Origin: Erwinia pyri
GTDB taxonomy: Bacteria; Pseudomonadota; Gammaproteobacteria; Enterobacterales; Enterobacteriaceae
Assembly (NCBI RefSeq): GCF_030758455.1
Contig: NZ_CP132353.1
Location: 3,348,001 to 3,412,000 of the forward strand
Length of the DNA: 64,000 nt
Direction of reading: 5' to 3'
This document shows positions 26,334 to 37,646 of this stretch, piece by piece. Position numbers and translations under genes: made by a program. Within the stretch, counting starts at the first letter, position 1; each line of letters starts with the position of its first letter. The notes under the pieces were generated by a model. The model had not been told where the DNA came from, ran no database searches, and saw only the letters and a list, made by a program, of their open reading frames with translations.

Positions 26334-28067
26334 TTAATTCATGGCGGTATCAATTCTGAACAGACGCCAGATTTTAGGCTTTGTCGGTTTCTCTTTTACC
26401 GGCTCAGGCGCTTTTTTCTGATAAACAATCTCTCCTTTCGGCGCATAAGCTGCGGCTTCCAGCGGTGAATGGGTCTGAATATATTGCTTCAGCACCTCCG
26501 CATCAATAAACCCGGTATTCACATAGCTGGGTAACTGGTTAACAGGCGGATAACCGTCGCCCCCTGTGGCATTAAAGCTCAGCGTCGCCATACGGTAAGT
26601 TTTTTCTGGATCCAGAGGCTCGCCCTTGATTTTGATCTCGCTCACGCCGCTGCCATCGGCAATCAGGCTGACGTTGGCAAACTGCGCATAGGCGCCGGAA
26701 TCGACCTGCTTGTTCGCCACCACGGCGAGATATCTCTCCACCTCACTACCTTTCATCTCTACATAGGTCAGCGTATTGCCGAACGGCTGTACCTTGAGCA
26801 GATCTTTATAGGTAATGGTGCCGGACTCAATCGAGTCCCGGACGCCGCCGCCGCTCATGACCGCGAAATCAGCTTTAGTCCGCTCTATCTGCGAAGCCAG
26901 GAGCACTCTGGCGAGATTGGTCTGAACAAAACGCACCTTGCTGCGGTCGCCCTCAAGATGGCCGTTGACGCTGCCAATTTTCACCCCCAGCTGCGCTTCC
27001 CCTTTTTTCTGGAAGGGGGTCAGCAGCTTCATCATCGCCGGGTTTTTGGCGATCTCCGGGGTGTAATTGACCCAGGTTTCACTGCCGTCGGCGTTTTTCA
27101 CTTTGTGCTTCAGATTTATCGGCACCAGCTCGTAATGTTCCAGAGTCAGCTTACCGTTAAGGAAAGTGAAGTCAGCGCGGCCAATATATTTGCCCCATTC
27201 ATGAGCCTGGACAATCCAGGTGCCGTTCTGGCGATCTGGCTGACAGGGCGTTCCCGGAACGTAGTCAGCCTGTTTGACATTCTCTTTCGCCATGCAGACC
27301 GGGTCCTGCGAATGGCCGCCAACAATCATATCCAGATAGCCTGCGGGCAGCTCACGCGCCATCTCAACATCGCCCGGTGCGTTGGATCCATGATTGCCGT
27401 TATCGTAGTGGCCCATATGGGTCGCCGCGATAATCACGTCCGGCTTCTCGTTTTTGCGTAATTCTTCTACCACCGCTTTGGCTTCAGCGGCAGGTTTATG
27501 AAATTCCATATCGGTGAAGAATTCGGGATTGCCGATCTTTGCCGTGTCGTCGGTGGTCAGGCCGATAACCGCAATTTTCAACCCGACGCGATTAAACAAG
27601 GCATAGGGCTGGAACAGGCGCTTGCCGGTGCTTTTCTGATAAATGTTGGCCGAAAGCAGCGGAAACTTCGCCCATTTTTGCTGCTGGCGCAGTACGGAGA
27701 GCGGATTATCGAATTCGTGATTACCGATAGCCATCGCATCGTATCCCACCAGATTCATGCCGCGAAAATCGGGTTCGGCATCCTGCAAATCAGATTCCGG
27801 CACGCCGGTATTAATGTCCCCACCCGACAGGATCAGCACCTGCCCGCCATGCGCCTGCACGTCATAACGGATCTGATCCATCATGGTTTTCTGTGCAGCC
27901 AGGCCATATTCGTCGCGATCGTTTGGCCAGAAGTGACCGTGATGATCGTTGGTGTGCAGGACCGTAAATTTATAGACCCGATCTTTAACCCAGGCCTGCG
28001 CCAGCAGGGGCGTAGTGAGCAGGACCAGCGTCAGGGCAGGCAGAAGCTTTTTTTTCAATGAAAGCAC
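26334..28067 (-). CDS. ushA: Periplasmic UDP-sugar hydrolase / 5'-nucleotidase UshA
   Basis: UshA hydrolyses UDP-sugars and nucleotides in the periplasm. The 577-residue precursor starts at a GTG with AAGGAG seven bases upstream. A signal peptide of about 25 residues (KKKLLPALTLVLL...AQA) precedes the metallophosphatase domain, with HTNDHHGHFW, SGGDINTG, GNHEFDNP and THMGHYDNG, followed by the C-terminal nucleotide-binding domain. The mature protein continues about 26 residues past the end of E. coli UshA (550 residues) with a Lys/Pro-rich tail ending RLFRIDTAMN. Confidence 0.97.
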   Translation of the reverse strand: MLSLKKKLLPALTLVLLTTPLLAQAWVKDRVYKFTVLHTNDHHGHFWPNDRDEYGLAAQKTMMDQIRYDVQAHGGQVLILSGGDINTGVPESDLQDAEPDFRGMNLVGYDAMAIGNHEFDNPLSVLRQQQKWAKFPLLSANIYQKSTGKRLFQPYALFNRVGLKIAVIGLTTDDTAKIGNPEFFTDMEFHKPAAEAKAVVEELRKNEKPDVIIAATHMGHYDNGNHGSNAPGDVEMARELPAGYLDMIVGGHSQDPVCMAKENVKQADYVPGTPCQPDRQNGTWIVQAHEWGKYIGRADFTFLNGKLTLEHYELVPINLKHKVKNADGSETWVNYTPEIAKNPAMMKLLTPFQKKGEAQLGVKIGSVNGHLEGDRSKVRFVQTNLARVLLASQIERTKADFAVMSGGGVRDSIESGTITYKDLLKVQPFGNTLTYVEMKGSEVERYLAVVANKQVDSGAYAQFANVSLIADGSGVSEIKIKGEPLDPEKTYRMATLSFNATGGDGYPPVNQLPSYVNTGFIDAEVLKQYIQTHSPLEAAAYAPKGEIVYQKKAPEPVKEKPTKPKIWRLFRIDTAMN

Positions 28068-28273
28068 AACGGATCTCCTTGTTATGAATCGCTCAAACGC
28101 AAAGCGTTTGTCAAAATTTACGGCATGAATGTCATTTATTTGTGACTATTCGTCGATTATGCCGCAGGATAATCGTGCGGGCCAATGCTGATGCCTTATC
28201 TCTGCCCATTTTACCGGCCCGCAAAAAAATAAACGTCATCATCATCCCAACTGTCTGGACGCACGGGTTTCTC

Positions 28274-29476
28274 ATGGCAAGCGAACGTACTTTATCCTCT
28301 TCCTCTCTTCCCGCCAGGCGAACAGCCTTTGGCATTCTGGGCGCAATCAGCGTTGCTCATCTGCTTAACGACATGATCCAGTCGTTGATTCTGGCTATTT
28401 ACCCGCTGCTGCAGAGTGAATTTACGCTGAGTTTTGTGCAGGTAGGGCTGATCACCCTGACTTTCCAGGTGACCGCTTCGCTGCTTCAGCCGGTTATTGG
28501 TTACTACACCGATAAACATCCGCAGCCCTGGTCACTGCCGATTGGCATGGGCTTTACGCTTGGCGGGCTGATCCTGTTAGCGATGGCTGGCAACTTCCCC
28601 ACCATTCTGGTGGCGGCAGCCTTAGTGGGCACCGGCTCCTCAGTGTTCCATCCCGAATCTTCCCGCGTGGCGCGAATGGCCTCCGGGGGGCGACATGGTC
28701 TGGCGCAGTCCCTGTTTCAGGTAGGCGGTAACTTTGGCAGTTCACTCGGACCGCTGCTGGCGGCACTGCTTATTGCCCCTTATGGCCGCGGCAACGTCGC
28801 CTGGTTTACCCTGGCTGCCCTGCTGGCCATTGTGGTGCTGCTGCAAATCAGCCGCTGGTATCAGGCCCAGCAACGAGTCGCTAAAAGCAGTGCCGCGCCG
28901 CAGGAGATAACCACCTTACCCCGCCGTAAAGTTGCGTTCGCCATCTCAATTCTGCTGGTGCTGATTTTTTCAAAATACTTTTATCTCACCAGCCTCAGCA
29001 GCTACTACACCTTCTACCTGATGCAGAAGTTCGGCCTTTCGGTGCAAAACGCCCAGTTTCACCTGTTTGCCTTTCTGTTTGCCGTGGCGGCGGGAACGGT
29101 GATCGGCGGCCCCATTGGCGACAAAGTTGGCCGTAAGCGGGTTATCTGGGTTTCCATCCTTGGCGTTACGCCCTTCACCCTGCTGCTGCCGCACGCTTCG
29201 CTGGCGTGGACAGGCGTGCTGTCGGTCATTATCGGCTTTATACTCGCCTCCGCTTTTTCCGCCATTCTGGTCTATGCCCAGGAGTTAATGCCTGGCCGTA
29301 TCGGCATGGTCTCGGGGCTGTTCTTTGGCTTTGCCTTCGGCATGGGCGGTCTTGGCGCGGCGGTATTGGGCGTGGTCGCCGATCGCAGCAGTATTGATGT
29401 TGTTTATCAAATCTGTGCCTATCTTCCGTTACTGGGCATTCTTACCCTGTTCCTGCCGGATAACAGCAGGAAATAG
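28274..29476 (+). CDS. fsr: MFS transporter, fosmidomycin resistance protein Fsr
   Basis: Fsr is a 12-helix major facilitator efflux pump. The 400-residue protein (406 in E. coli) starts at MASERTLSSS; the 44 upstream in-frame codons were excluded as they lack similarity, though no strong ribosome-binding site precedes the chosen ATG. Family blocks include AHLLNDMIQSLILAIYPLLQ, HPESSRVARMASGGRHG and GDKVGRKRVIW. Gene order next to ushA is as in E. coli. The physiological substrate is not known. Confidence 0.95.
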   Translation: MASERTLSSSSLPARRTAFGILGAISVAHLLNDMIQSLILAIYPLLQSEFTLSFVQVGLITLTFQVTASLLQPVIGYYTDKHPQPWSLPIGMGFTLGGLILLAMAGNFPTILVAAALVGTGSSVFHPESSRVARMASGGRHGLAQSLFQVGGNFGSSLGPLLAALLIAPYGRGNVAWFTLAALLAIVVLLQISRWYQAQQRVAKSSAAPQEITTLPRRKVAFAISILLVLIFSKYFYLTSLSSYYTFYLMQKFGLSVQNAQFHLFAFLFAVAAGTVIGGPIGDKVGRKRVIWVSILGVTPFTLLLPHASLAWTGVLSVIIGFILASAFSAILVYAQELMPGRIGMVSGLFFGFAFGMGGLGAAVLGVVADRSSIDVVYQICAYLPLLGILTLFLPDNSRK

Positions 29477-29484
29477 CCGGTCCC

Positions 29485-29519
29485 GGCGCGGGATAATTGC
29501 GATCCGCGCCGCTTATTTT
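29485..29519 (+). terminator. Probable terminator of fsr
   Basis: GGCGCGG (29485-29491) pairs with CCGCGCC (29504-29510) and is followed by GCTTATTTTC, a weak U-tract. Confidence 0.5.
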
Positions 29520-29694
29520 CTGCAACGAATCTGGCCCCCTTCTGCTAAACGTTGAGAAACGTCGATTACCTCTCTTTTTTCCCGCATACCCTCTTTTTAT
29601 CCCTGTTATTCCCCTTTATATCAAGCAGTGAAGCGAAATATGCCATACACTTAAAAATTACAACCGGACACATTTGCACACAAAGGAGAGAGGC

Positions 29695-31377
29695 ATGCAC
29701 CACACCACCCCGCTTATCACCACCCTTGTTGGAGGCCTCGTCCTCGCCTTTCTCTTCGGTATGCTGGCCAACCGTCTGCGTATCTCGCCGCTGGTGGGAT
29801 ACCTGTTAGCCGGCGTTCTGGCTGGCCCTTTTACCCCAGGCTTCGTAGCGGACACCAATCTGGCACCTGAGCTGGCCGAACTGGGGGTGATCCTGTTGAT
29901 GTTTGGCGTTGGCCTGCATTTTTCTCTGAAGGATCTGATGGCGGTAAAGTCGATTGCCATTCCCGGTGCTGTTGCACAAATCGCGGTAGCTACGCTGCTG
30001 GGAATGGGGCTCTCCTGGGCGATGGGGTGGCCCTGGCTCACCGGTCTGGTGTTCGGATTATGTCTCTCAACGGCCAGTACGGTGGTGCTGCTGCGCGCGC
30101 TGGAAGAGCGGCAGCTTATTGACAGCCAGCGCGGGCAAATCGCCATCGGCTGGCTGATTGTGGAAGATTTAGTGATGGTGCTGGCGCTGGTGCTGTTACC
30201 CGCCATTGCCGGCATGTTTGAGGAAGGCAACGCCAGCCTCTCTATTGTGCTGCTTGACCTGCTGGTCACCATCGGCAAGGTAGTGGCCTTTATGGTGCTG
30301 ATGATGGTGGTAGGGAAACGCGCGGTGCCGTGGATCCTTGCCCGCAGCGCGGCTACCGGCTCGCGCGAGCTGTTTACTCTCGCGGTACTTGCGCTGGCTT
30401 TAGGGATCGCCTTTGGCGCCGTAGAGTTCTTTGACGTCTCCTTTGCGCTGGGCGCCTTTTTCGCTGGCATGGTGCTGAATGAGTCTGAACTCAGTCACCG
30501 CGCTGCCCATGACACCCTGCCGCTTCGCGATGCGTTCGCCGTGCTGTTCTTTGTCTCGGTAGGCATGCTGTTCGATCCGATGATCCTGCTTGATGAGCCG
30601 CTGGCGGTACTGGGCGTGCTGGCGATTATTGTGCTGGGAAAATCGCTGGTGGCATTAGTGCTGGTGCGGCTGTTTGGCCATTCGCGCCGTACAGCGCTGA
30701 CGATTTCCGTCAGCCTTGCGCAAATTGGCGAGTTCGCCTTTATCCTTGCCGGGCTTGGCATTTCGCTTAATCTGCTCGCTGCGGAAGGTCGCAATCTGGT
30801 GCTGGCAGGCGCGATCCTGTCGATTATGCTTAACCCGGTTCTGTTTGCGCTGTTGCAGCGTTATCTGGATAAAACCGGCCCCCTGGACGATCGCATCCTT
30901 GAAGAGGCGATTGAGGAGGAGAAGCAGATCCCAGTGAACCTGTGCAATCACGCCATCGTGGTGGGATTTGGCCGGGTGGGCAGCCTGCTAGGCAAGAAGC
31001 TGATGGAAGAAGGGGTTCCTATCGTGGTGGTGGAGAACAGCCGCACCCGAGTGGAGGCGCTGCGGGAGCGAGGCATCAGCGCCGTGCTGGGCAACGCCGC
31101 ACGCGCAGAAACGATGGACCTGGCACGTCTGGAGTGCGCCCGCTGGCTGCTACTGACCATTCCTAACGGGTATGAAGCGGGAGAAATTGTTACCGCCGCG
31201 CGGGAAAAGCGCCCCACTATTGAGATTATTGCCCGCGCGCATCATGACGATGAGGTGGATTATATTACCGAGCGTGGCGCAGATCGGGTGGTGATGGGGG
31301 AACGGGAAATTGCGCAAAGCATGCATCTGTTAATGCAGACGGATGCAGAAGAGATCAGGGGCCACTGTCCGGTCTGA
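29695..31377 (+). CDS. ybaL: Cation:proton antiporter YbaL (Kef family)
   Basis: The 560-residue protein (558 in E. coli) combines a CPA2-type membrane domain of 12-13 helices (residues 1 to about 400) with a C-terminal RCK/TrkA-N domain that binds nucleotide through VGFGRVGSLLG. The start MHHTTPLITTLVGG is preceded by AAAGGAGAG. YbaL is a KefC paralogue, predicted to exchange K+ or Na+ for protons. The membrane motif SQIGEF of the family appears as AQIGEFAFI. Confidence 0.95.
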   Translation: MHHTTPLITTLVGGLVLAFLFGMLANRLRISPLVGYLLAGVLAGPFTPGFVADTNLAPELAELGVILLMFGVGLHFSLKDLMAVKSIAIPGAVAQIAVATLLGMGLSWAMGWPWLTGLVFGLCLSTASTVVLLRALEERQLIDSQRGQIAIGWLIVEDLVMVLALVLLPAIAGMFEEGNASLSIVLLDLLVTIGKVVAFMVLMMVVGKRAVPWILARSAATGSRELFTLAVLALALGIAFGAVEFFDVSFALGAFFAGMVLNESELSHRAAHDTLPLRDAFAVLFFVSVGMLFDPMILLDEPLAVLGVLAIIVLGKSLVALVLVRLFGHSRRTALTISVSLAQIGEFAFILAGLGISLNLLAAEGRNLVLAGAILSIMLNPVLFALLQRYLDKTGPLDDRILEEAIEEEKQIPVNLCNHAIVVGFGRVGSLLGKKLMEEGVPIVVVENSRTRVEALRERGISAVLGNAARAETMDLARLECARWLLLTIPNGYEAGEIVTAAREKRPTIEIIARAHHDDEVDYITERGADRVVMGEREIAQSMHLLMQTDAEEIRGHCPV

Positions 31378-31420
31378 ACAGCTGCCCCCGTTACGTCCTG
31401 CAGATAACGGAGGCGGAAGA

Positions 31421-32725
31421 TTACCGTTCCCAGTAAGACTCTTCCAGACTGTCTTCCCGCTCCGGCAGGCCGCGCGTCAGGCGCGGCGAATGCTGGTTCA
31501 ACACCTGATAGCTGACGCGGTTGGCATATTTGCAGACCTGCGCCAGCGAGGAGTAGGTCAGGTAGCTGCGCCCGTGCTTGCTGGAGTTAGGGACATTCAG
31601 ACGGTGATAATTATTCGCCGTAATGTCGTGCAGCATCGCCGCCAGCGCGCCGTCACCCGCACCGTTAGTGTTCATGATTTTTTCCGGCCCGCCCATGTAG
31701 GGCGCAATGTGCGAGAAAATGCGCAGCGGCTGCTGGCAATCCTGATGACGCATCGCGCGGCTGAATTCGTACTGGTTGAACTCTGGTATCGCTCCCGGCA
31801 GCAGAGGATGCTGCGTAACGCGCTTGCCCTCCTCTTCCGTGAAGCCCGCCATAAACAACCCGTTCGGTCCGGCGGTGCAGAGCACTAAATCGACCCAGTC
31901 GAGCGCCATGTCGGCGGCCATTAATGGGTCGCTCAGCCCCGTCAGCGCTTCCGCTTCATCTTCGTTCATCGCCAGGATTGAAACGTGCTCGCGCAGAAAT
32001 TCACGCCAGAACTGGGGATTGTCGCCAATCACATATTTCGTGCCCAGCGTCAGCACCACCGGGACGTTATGCTTTTTAGCAAAACCGATCGCCTCCATGG
32101 TCGCATCCGGCATCGGCTCGCCTGGCGCGCAGCGCACCAGATAGGAGGTCAGTACCAGCGCGGATGCGCCCGCAATCACCTCTTCCGGGATGCTCTCTTT
32201 TTTCAGCTGATTCATCAGTCCGGGACTGATGGCAAACGTGCGCTCGCCATTCTCGCCAATCAGCGTAAAACAGCGACCGATAGCGCCGTCCACACCCTGC
32301 AGATAGTTGAGATCGGTCCGGCTGGAGGTGTTGCAGAGGTAGCGGTAGGCGTAGCTGCCGATCTGCACGCTGCTGCACATCACGCCAAGCAGTACCGACC
32401 GGTCGTCGGCCAGCACCGAATAGTTATGCAGCGTGTTGCCGATGGTGCCGCCGGCAAACTGGTGGGTGATCAGGTTTTCCCGGACCAGCTCAGCGTAGAG
32501 CGCCTCTGCAACCTCATCAGTTATCACCAGCGAATGGCCGCTGCTCAGGCCGTAACGGGCCACAAATGCATCATCGACTTTGGCTTCAATATCTACCAGC
32601 GTCTGGTCGATCCCCACGATCCAGCTGCCCGTCACCTCCTGCTCAGGCTGCGCCTGTTGCAGCAGCGGATCGCGTGCACTCACCGGGAAATAGTGCTTGG
32701 ATTTGCGCTTACCGGGAAATTTCAT
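31421..32725 (-). CDS. gsk: Inosine-guanosine kinase
   Basis: Gsk phosphorylates inosine and guanosine in purine salvage. The 434-residue length equals E. coli Gsk. It belongs to the PfkB/ribokinase family: AGGTIGNTLHNYSVL near residue 90, and the C-terminal signature NTNGAGDGALAAMLHD with the catalytic Asp. It starts 4 bp after the hemH stop with GGAG upstream; in E. coli aes separates the two genes. A guanosine-using enzyme next to the thioguanine-like cluster is notable but is ordinary backbone. Confidence 0.97.
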   Translation of the reverse strand: MKFPGKRKSKHYFPVSARDPLLQQAQPEQEVTGSWIVGIDQTLVDIEAKVDDAFVARYGLSSGHSLVITDEVAEALYAELVRENLITHQFAGGTIGNTLHNYSVLADDRSVLLGVMCSSVQIGSYAYRYLCNTSSRTDLNYLQGVDGAIGRCFTLIGENGERTFAISPGLMNQLKKESIPEEVIAGASALVLTSYLVRCAPGEPMPDATMEAIGFAKKHNVPVVLTLGTKYVIGDNPQFWREFLREHVSILAMNEDEAEALTGLSDPLMAADMALDWVDLVLCTAGPNGLFMAGFTEEEGKRVTQHPLLPGAIPEFNQYEFSRAMRHQDCQQPLRIFSHIAPYMGGPEKIMNTNGAGDGALAAMLHDITANNYHRLNVPNSSKHGRSYLTYSSLAQVCKYANRVSYQVLNQHSPRLTRGLPEREDSLEESYWER

Positions 32726-32729
32726 CTGG

Positions 32730-33689
32730 CTATCTCCGCCCGTTAACCAACTCGACCATCATATCGATATGCAATGCATCATCATTCAGGGCAGGAATAT
32801 ACTCAAATTTGCTGCCGCCCGCATGCAGGAAGAACTCGCGGTTCTGTTCGCTGATCTCTTCCAGCGTTTCCAGACAGTCGGCGGAGAAACCCGGGCTCAT
32901 GATCTGCACATGCTTAATCCCTTTTGCCGGCAGCGCTTTCATGGTTTCGTCGGTATAAGGCGTCAGCCAGGGCTCCCGGCCAAAGCGGGACTGGAACGTT
33001 AACAGCGCATTCTGGCTGGTCAGCCCCAGTGACGTCTTAAGCGCTTCAGCGGTGTCGTAACAGCGCTGTGGATAATCGTCGCCCTCATCGGCGAAACGCT
33101 GCGGGATACCGTGGAAGGACATCACCAGCAGATCCGGCTTGCCGTGCGTGGCGAAAGAGCGTTCTACGGAAGCTTTCAGCGCGGCGATATAAGCAGGATG
33201 CTCCGCATAATCGCGGATAAAGTCCACCGACGGCAGGCTGCGATACCCGGAGAAGACGCGGGTAATGCCATCCCAGACGGCGGCCACGGTGGAGCAGGAG
33301 AACTGAGGATAAAGCGGCAGCACGATCAGACGGTTCACGCCCTGAGCCATCAGGCTGTCCAGCGCGCTTTCCAGGCTGGGATTGCCATAGCTCATGCCCA
33401 GTGCAACAGGCATATCCACACGAGCCGCCAGCGCATCACGCTGCCGCTTGCTGTAGACCATCAGCGGAGAACCTTCATCCATCCACACGGAAGCATAAAG
33501 CTTTGAGACGCGTGGAGAGCGGATCGGCAGGATCGCGCCATTGAGGAGCGGCCACCATAACCAGCGCGGCGTATCTACAACGCGGGGATCGCTGAGAAAC
33601 TGTTTCAGGTAGCGTTTAACGGCAGGCGTGGTAGGCGCGTCTGGTGTGCCTAAGTTCACCAGCAGCACGCCGGGTTTGTCTTGCCTCAT
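32730..33689 (-). CDS. hemH: Ferrochelatase
   Basis: HemH inserts Fe(II) into protoporphyrin IX as the last step of haem synthesis. The 319-residue protein (320 in E. coli) shows [11 protein letters not shown] at the N-terminus, the active-site histidine in MSFHGIPQR, and [15 protein letters not shown] with the conserved Glu near the C-terminus. It lies between adk and gsk and is probably transcribed on with gsk. Confidence 0.98.
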   Translation of the reverse strand: MRQDKPGVLLVNLGTPDAPTTPAVKRYLKQFLSDPRVVDTPRWLWWPLLNGAILPIRSPRVSKLYASVWMDEGSPLMVYSKRQRDALAARVDMPVALGMSYGNPSLESALDSLMAQGVNRLIVLPLYPQFSCSTVAAVWDGITRVFSGYRSLPSVDFIRDYAEHPAYIAALKASVERSFATHGKPDLLVMSFHGIPQRFADEGDDYPQRCYDTAEALKTSLGLTSQNALLTFQSRFGREPWLTPYTDETMKALPAKGIKHVQIMSPGFSADCLETLEEISEQNREFFLHAGGSKFEYIPALNDDALHIDMMVELVNGRR

Positions 33690-33775
33690 TACTGTTCCTT
33701 ATCGGGCATTTCGGGTGATGAAAACGAGACTCATTCTAGCGGAAAAAGGCGGGGGTAAAACCAATTGCTGCAGTA

Positions 33776-33797
33776 GGGGCCAGGAAAACCTGGCCCC
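33776..33797 (-). terminator. Strong hairpin between adk and hemH
   Basis: GGGGCCAGG pairs perfectly with CCTGGCCCC around AAAA, directly after the adk stop. No U-tract follows on the minus strand, so it may act as a partial terminator or an RNA-stabilising 3' structure. Confidence 0.6.
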
Positions 33798-33804
33798 TGA
33801 CAAC

Positions 33805-34473
<669 letters not shown>

Positions 34474-34542
34474 TTAAATTAACTGTTTATCCAAGCCTGG
34501 AACCATACCATTATGGTCCTTTATCCACAAGGAACGCAGCCT

Positions 34543-35445
34543 CTATCCTGCATCGGCATAGCGGGAATGGGCGATCTGACGACGCGCGTACAGCGTTTGC
34601 GCAATCACCGCGCTGACAATAACGGCACCACCAATAACTGCCTGAATTGTAGGCATTTCACCCAGAAAAAGCGCCATCCATAACGGCGCCAGCGCGGTTT
34701 CCAGCAGCAGAAAGAGTCCGGCATTGGCAGGGGAAACGTAACGGGTCGATAAGGTGATCAAACCCATAGCCAGCGGCATAATCAGCGCCCCTTCGGCCAG
34801 TGACCAGCCATATTGCGCAAAAGTCAGCGTTTTCAGACTGGCGCCCAGTTCCGGCCCCATGCAAACCACGATCGCAATGGAAGCCAGCAGGCCGCCCAGC
34901 GAAGGCAGACCTACCGTGCCCCCTTTCACCCTGGAGGTGAAAATAAAGGCCAGCGCCATGGAAACAGCCGTGGCCAGCGCGTAGAGATTAGCCAGCGCAG
35001 AGTGCTGCTCGCTTCTTCCGGACATCACGATAATCACGCCCACAATGCCGGCTAAAGCGGCAATCATCACGCTTCGGTCGCTTTTGATCTGGAAAAACAG
35101 CCGGGATATCAGCGCGGAAATAAAGGGCGTGGAGGAGATGATTACCAGTACGGTGGCCACATTCCCCCGGTTCAGGGCATTAACGAAGCAGGCTGAAGCG
35201 ATGCAGAAAAAGAGCGTGGAGAGCGCATTATCCCGGGTGAGCCATGGCTGACCCAGTGTGCTGCGGCTTTTGCGCCAGCAGGCCCAAACCAGCAGGCAGA
35301 CTGCCCACATAAAAAAGCCGCGCAGCGCCACAATCGTCCATGAGTTTTCAATGTTCATCATACGGATAAAGAGGGAGTCGGTACTCAGGATGATGCCGCC
35401 CAGGATCCCAATCATATTGCCGTTAACAGGCGGGTTCTGTTTCAT
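34543..35445 (-). CDS. EamA/DMT-family exporter of the thioguanine-like cluster (YcfD-like)
   Basis: The 300-residue inner-membrane protein has ten hydrophobic helices in two EamA repeats, as in drug/metabolite transporters ([18 protein letters not shown] at the N-terminus; [15 protein letters not shown] in the second repeat). The ATG at 35445 overlaps the upstream stop by ATGA and has GGGAG five bases before it; an in-frame ATG at 35457 is possible. As last gene of the operon it most likely exports the product, giving self-protection. This parallels the permease gene ycfD of the E. amylovora 6-thioguanine cluster. Confidence 0.82.
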   Translation of the reverse strand: MKQNPPVNGNMIGILGGIILSTDSLFIRMMNIENSWTIVALRGFFMWAVCLLVWACWRKSRSTLGQPWLTRDNALSTLFFCIASACFVNALNRGNVATVLVIISSTPFISALISRLFFQIKSDRSVMIAALAGIVGVIIVMSGRSEQHSALANLYALATAVSMALAFIFTSRVKGGTVGLPSLGGLLASIAIVVCMGPELGASLKTLTFAQYGWSLAEGALIMPLAMGLITLSTRYVSPANAGLFLLLETALAPLWMALFLGEMPTIQAVIGGAVIVSAVIAQTLYARRQIAHSRYADAG

Positions 35446-36317
35446 TCGCGCTCCCATAACTCTGTGAGTTGTTGTTCGACCTGTGCGGTCACATCAACGG
35501 CTTTCCTGCCATCTCCTCTTGCCCAGCATGAGAGGCGGATGGTGCCTGAATGGGGGAAATAACTGGCGCCGGCGGCTTTCACCTTCTGCTGTAACGCCTC
35601 GCTTAACGGCGGTACGTTAAAGCAGCTGAAGGGTAAACCGGGATGGCTGACTGAAGTGAAATCCATGCCGCCTACATCCTCCATCTGCACTTTCATTACC
35701 CGAGCCACATTGAAAGGCTGCCAGCTCTGACCACAAAGATTACCCAACGCTTCTTCCAGCGGTTTTGAGGAGGCGGTCGACTCTTCAAAAAGCCGGAGTT
35801 CGCTGCGCATCAGGGTGCTGAAATGCTCCGGACGCAGGGCAATAATCGCCAGCCCCACGGTTAATGAAGCGTGCTTGTGCATCGGCGCCACAAAGATAGA
35901 ACTGTTTTCGATCAGCTCACTGTGCAGGTTGGTGGCGAAGCTGTGGGAGCCGTCCACTACGCCTTTGCCTTTGCAGTCGGTCAGGGAGTTCACGGTACCG
36001 GTGTAGGGATTAACGTGGGTGATAATCGGAACATTGCCCGGTCCGGTGAACTGCGATGCAGGATGATGAAACAGCTCGCTGATCGGCTGATAGTGGGCAT
36101 GTTTTGCCAGGCAGAGAGTGGTTTCCTGCTTGTGAAAAAGATGCGAAAGGATCACCAGCCCTACCCGTACTGACTGCACGAAGAAAATATCGTAATCCTG
36201 TAGCTTATAGAGGCGGGAGAGCTCTTCCCGTAATTCATCTCTTTGCATACGCGCTCGCTTATAAAATTGCTCGCCGTGGATTTTCTGTAGCTGGGGTGAT
36301 AATGAGGAGGCGTCCAT
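35442..36317 (-). CDS. Short PLP-type sulfur-mobilising enzyme candidate (YcfC-like)
   Basis: The 291-residue protein has the core of fold-type I, class V PLP enzymes: Asp122-x-x-His125 ([11 protein letters not shown]) and Lys148 ([12 protein letters not shown]). The 26-residue distance from Asp to the Schiff-base Lys equals that of cysteine desulfurases such as IscS. It is about 100 residues shorter than those enzymes. In the E. amylovora 6-thioguanine pathway YcfC is a PLP-dependent C-S lyase that supplies sulfur from cysteine, and this gene sits in the matching position. It overlaps the NUDIX stop by one base (TAATG) and the exporter start by four. The sulfur role is inferred. Confidence 0.72.
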   Translation of the reverse strand: MDASSLSPQLQKIHGEQFYKRARMQRDELREELSRLYKLQDYDIFFVQSVRVGLVILSHLFHKQETTLCLAKHAHYQPISELFHHPASQFTGPGNVPIITHVNPYTGTVNSLTDCKGKGVVDGSHSFATNLHSELIENSSIFVAPMHKHASLTVGLAIIALRPEHFSTLMRSELRLFEESTASSKPLEEALGNLCGQSWQPFNVARVMKVQMEDVGGMDFTSVSHPGLPFSCFNVPPLSEALQQKVKAAGASYFPHSGTIRLSCWARGDGRKAVDVTAQVEQQLTELWERE

Positions 36318-36715
36318 TAGTTGATCAACTCTTGCTGATAAAGCAGTGGTAAAACGTTATCGCGGAAAATCGATCCTACCGCGATTTCACAAGGTGGCTT
36401 GCGATAATTGACCCAGGCAATTTCTTCAATTTCCGATCCGGCACGCGGTTGGCCGGTTATCTCAACGTGATAGACGTGATTTTCAATCGCGGTGGCTTCA
36501 AACTCCGCCAGCCCGTGAAAGAGGCCAAAAGGCCGGAAGGCTTTTACCTGCACACCCAACTCTTCCTGCAGTTCACGTTTCAGGCAGGCCAGGTGATCTT
36601 CCCCCACCAGCGGTTTACCGCCGGGAGAGATAAAAATGGAGGTGCCACGCTTACGCGTCAGCAGCAGTGAACGCTGCCAGATAATGATGGCCGCGCACTT
36701 CACGATGACTTTCAT
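36317..36715 (-). CDS. NUDIX hydrolase of the thioguanine-like cluster (YcfB-like)
   Basis: The 132-residue protein has a complete Nudix box: Gly33, Glu39, Arg47-Glu48, Glu51-Glu52, Gly54. It would hydrolyse a nucleoside diphosphate linked to another group, for instance a purine nucleotide precursor or damaged nucleotide. The ATG at 36715 has CGGAG six bases upstream; a GTG at 36784 would overlap the previous gene and was rejected. A hairpin with U-tract lies just before it (36727-36754), so its expression may be lower than that of the first gene. Confidence 0.82.
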   Translation of the reverse strand: MKVIVKCAAIIIWQRSLLLTRKRGTSIFISPGGKPLVGEDHLACLKRELQEELGVQVKAFRPFGLFHGLAEFEATAIENHVYHVEITGQPRAGSEIEEIAWVNYRKPPCEIAVGSIFRDNVLPLLYQQELIN

Positions 36716-36726
36716 ATCAGGCTCCG

Positions 36727-36754
36727 AAAAAGGACGTAACCCAAAGGTTACGTC
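36727..36754 (-). terminator. Hairpin with U-tract inside the operon
   Basis: On the minus strand GACGTAACC pairs perfectly with GGTTACGTC around TTTG and is followed by CTTTTTC. It lies in the 55-bp gap between the PP-loop gene and the NUDIX gene and has the full form of an intrinsic terminator, so it probably attenuates the last three genes or stabilises the 3' end of the first message. Confidence 0.65.
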
Positions 36755-36770
36755 TTGGGGTAACGTGGTT

Positions 36771-37520
<750 letters not shown>

Positions 37521-37551
37521 CTAAATTGGGGATAAAATGGCTCTACGGGGA

Positions 37552-37597
37552 GATTCTGTCGCTTCGCTGTGCCGCAGGCTTTCCCGTCTCCAGAATC
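37552..37597 (-). promoter_or_regulatory. Structured leader of the thioguanine-like operon
   Basis: In the 187-bp gap before the PP-loop gene, GATTCTG and CAGAATC (37591-37597 and 37552-37558) can close a stem over about 32 bases. A competing pairing joins ACGGG in the loop to CCCGT just downstream. Mutually exclusive stems in a leader of about 130 bases are typical of regulated leaders, but no known riboswitch was recognised. Confidence 0.4.
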
Positions 37598-37646
37598 AGA
37601 TTAGGGAAAACAGGCTGGACTTTAAAATGATATAAACAGACACTCA

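Noticed and set aside
37545..37600. Resemblance of the thioguanine-like operon leader to a c-di-GMP-I riboswitch core
   Set aside because: Only a short GAC...AAAGCC block is similar; the second helix, the tetraloop and its receptor are missing.
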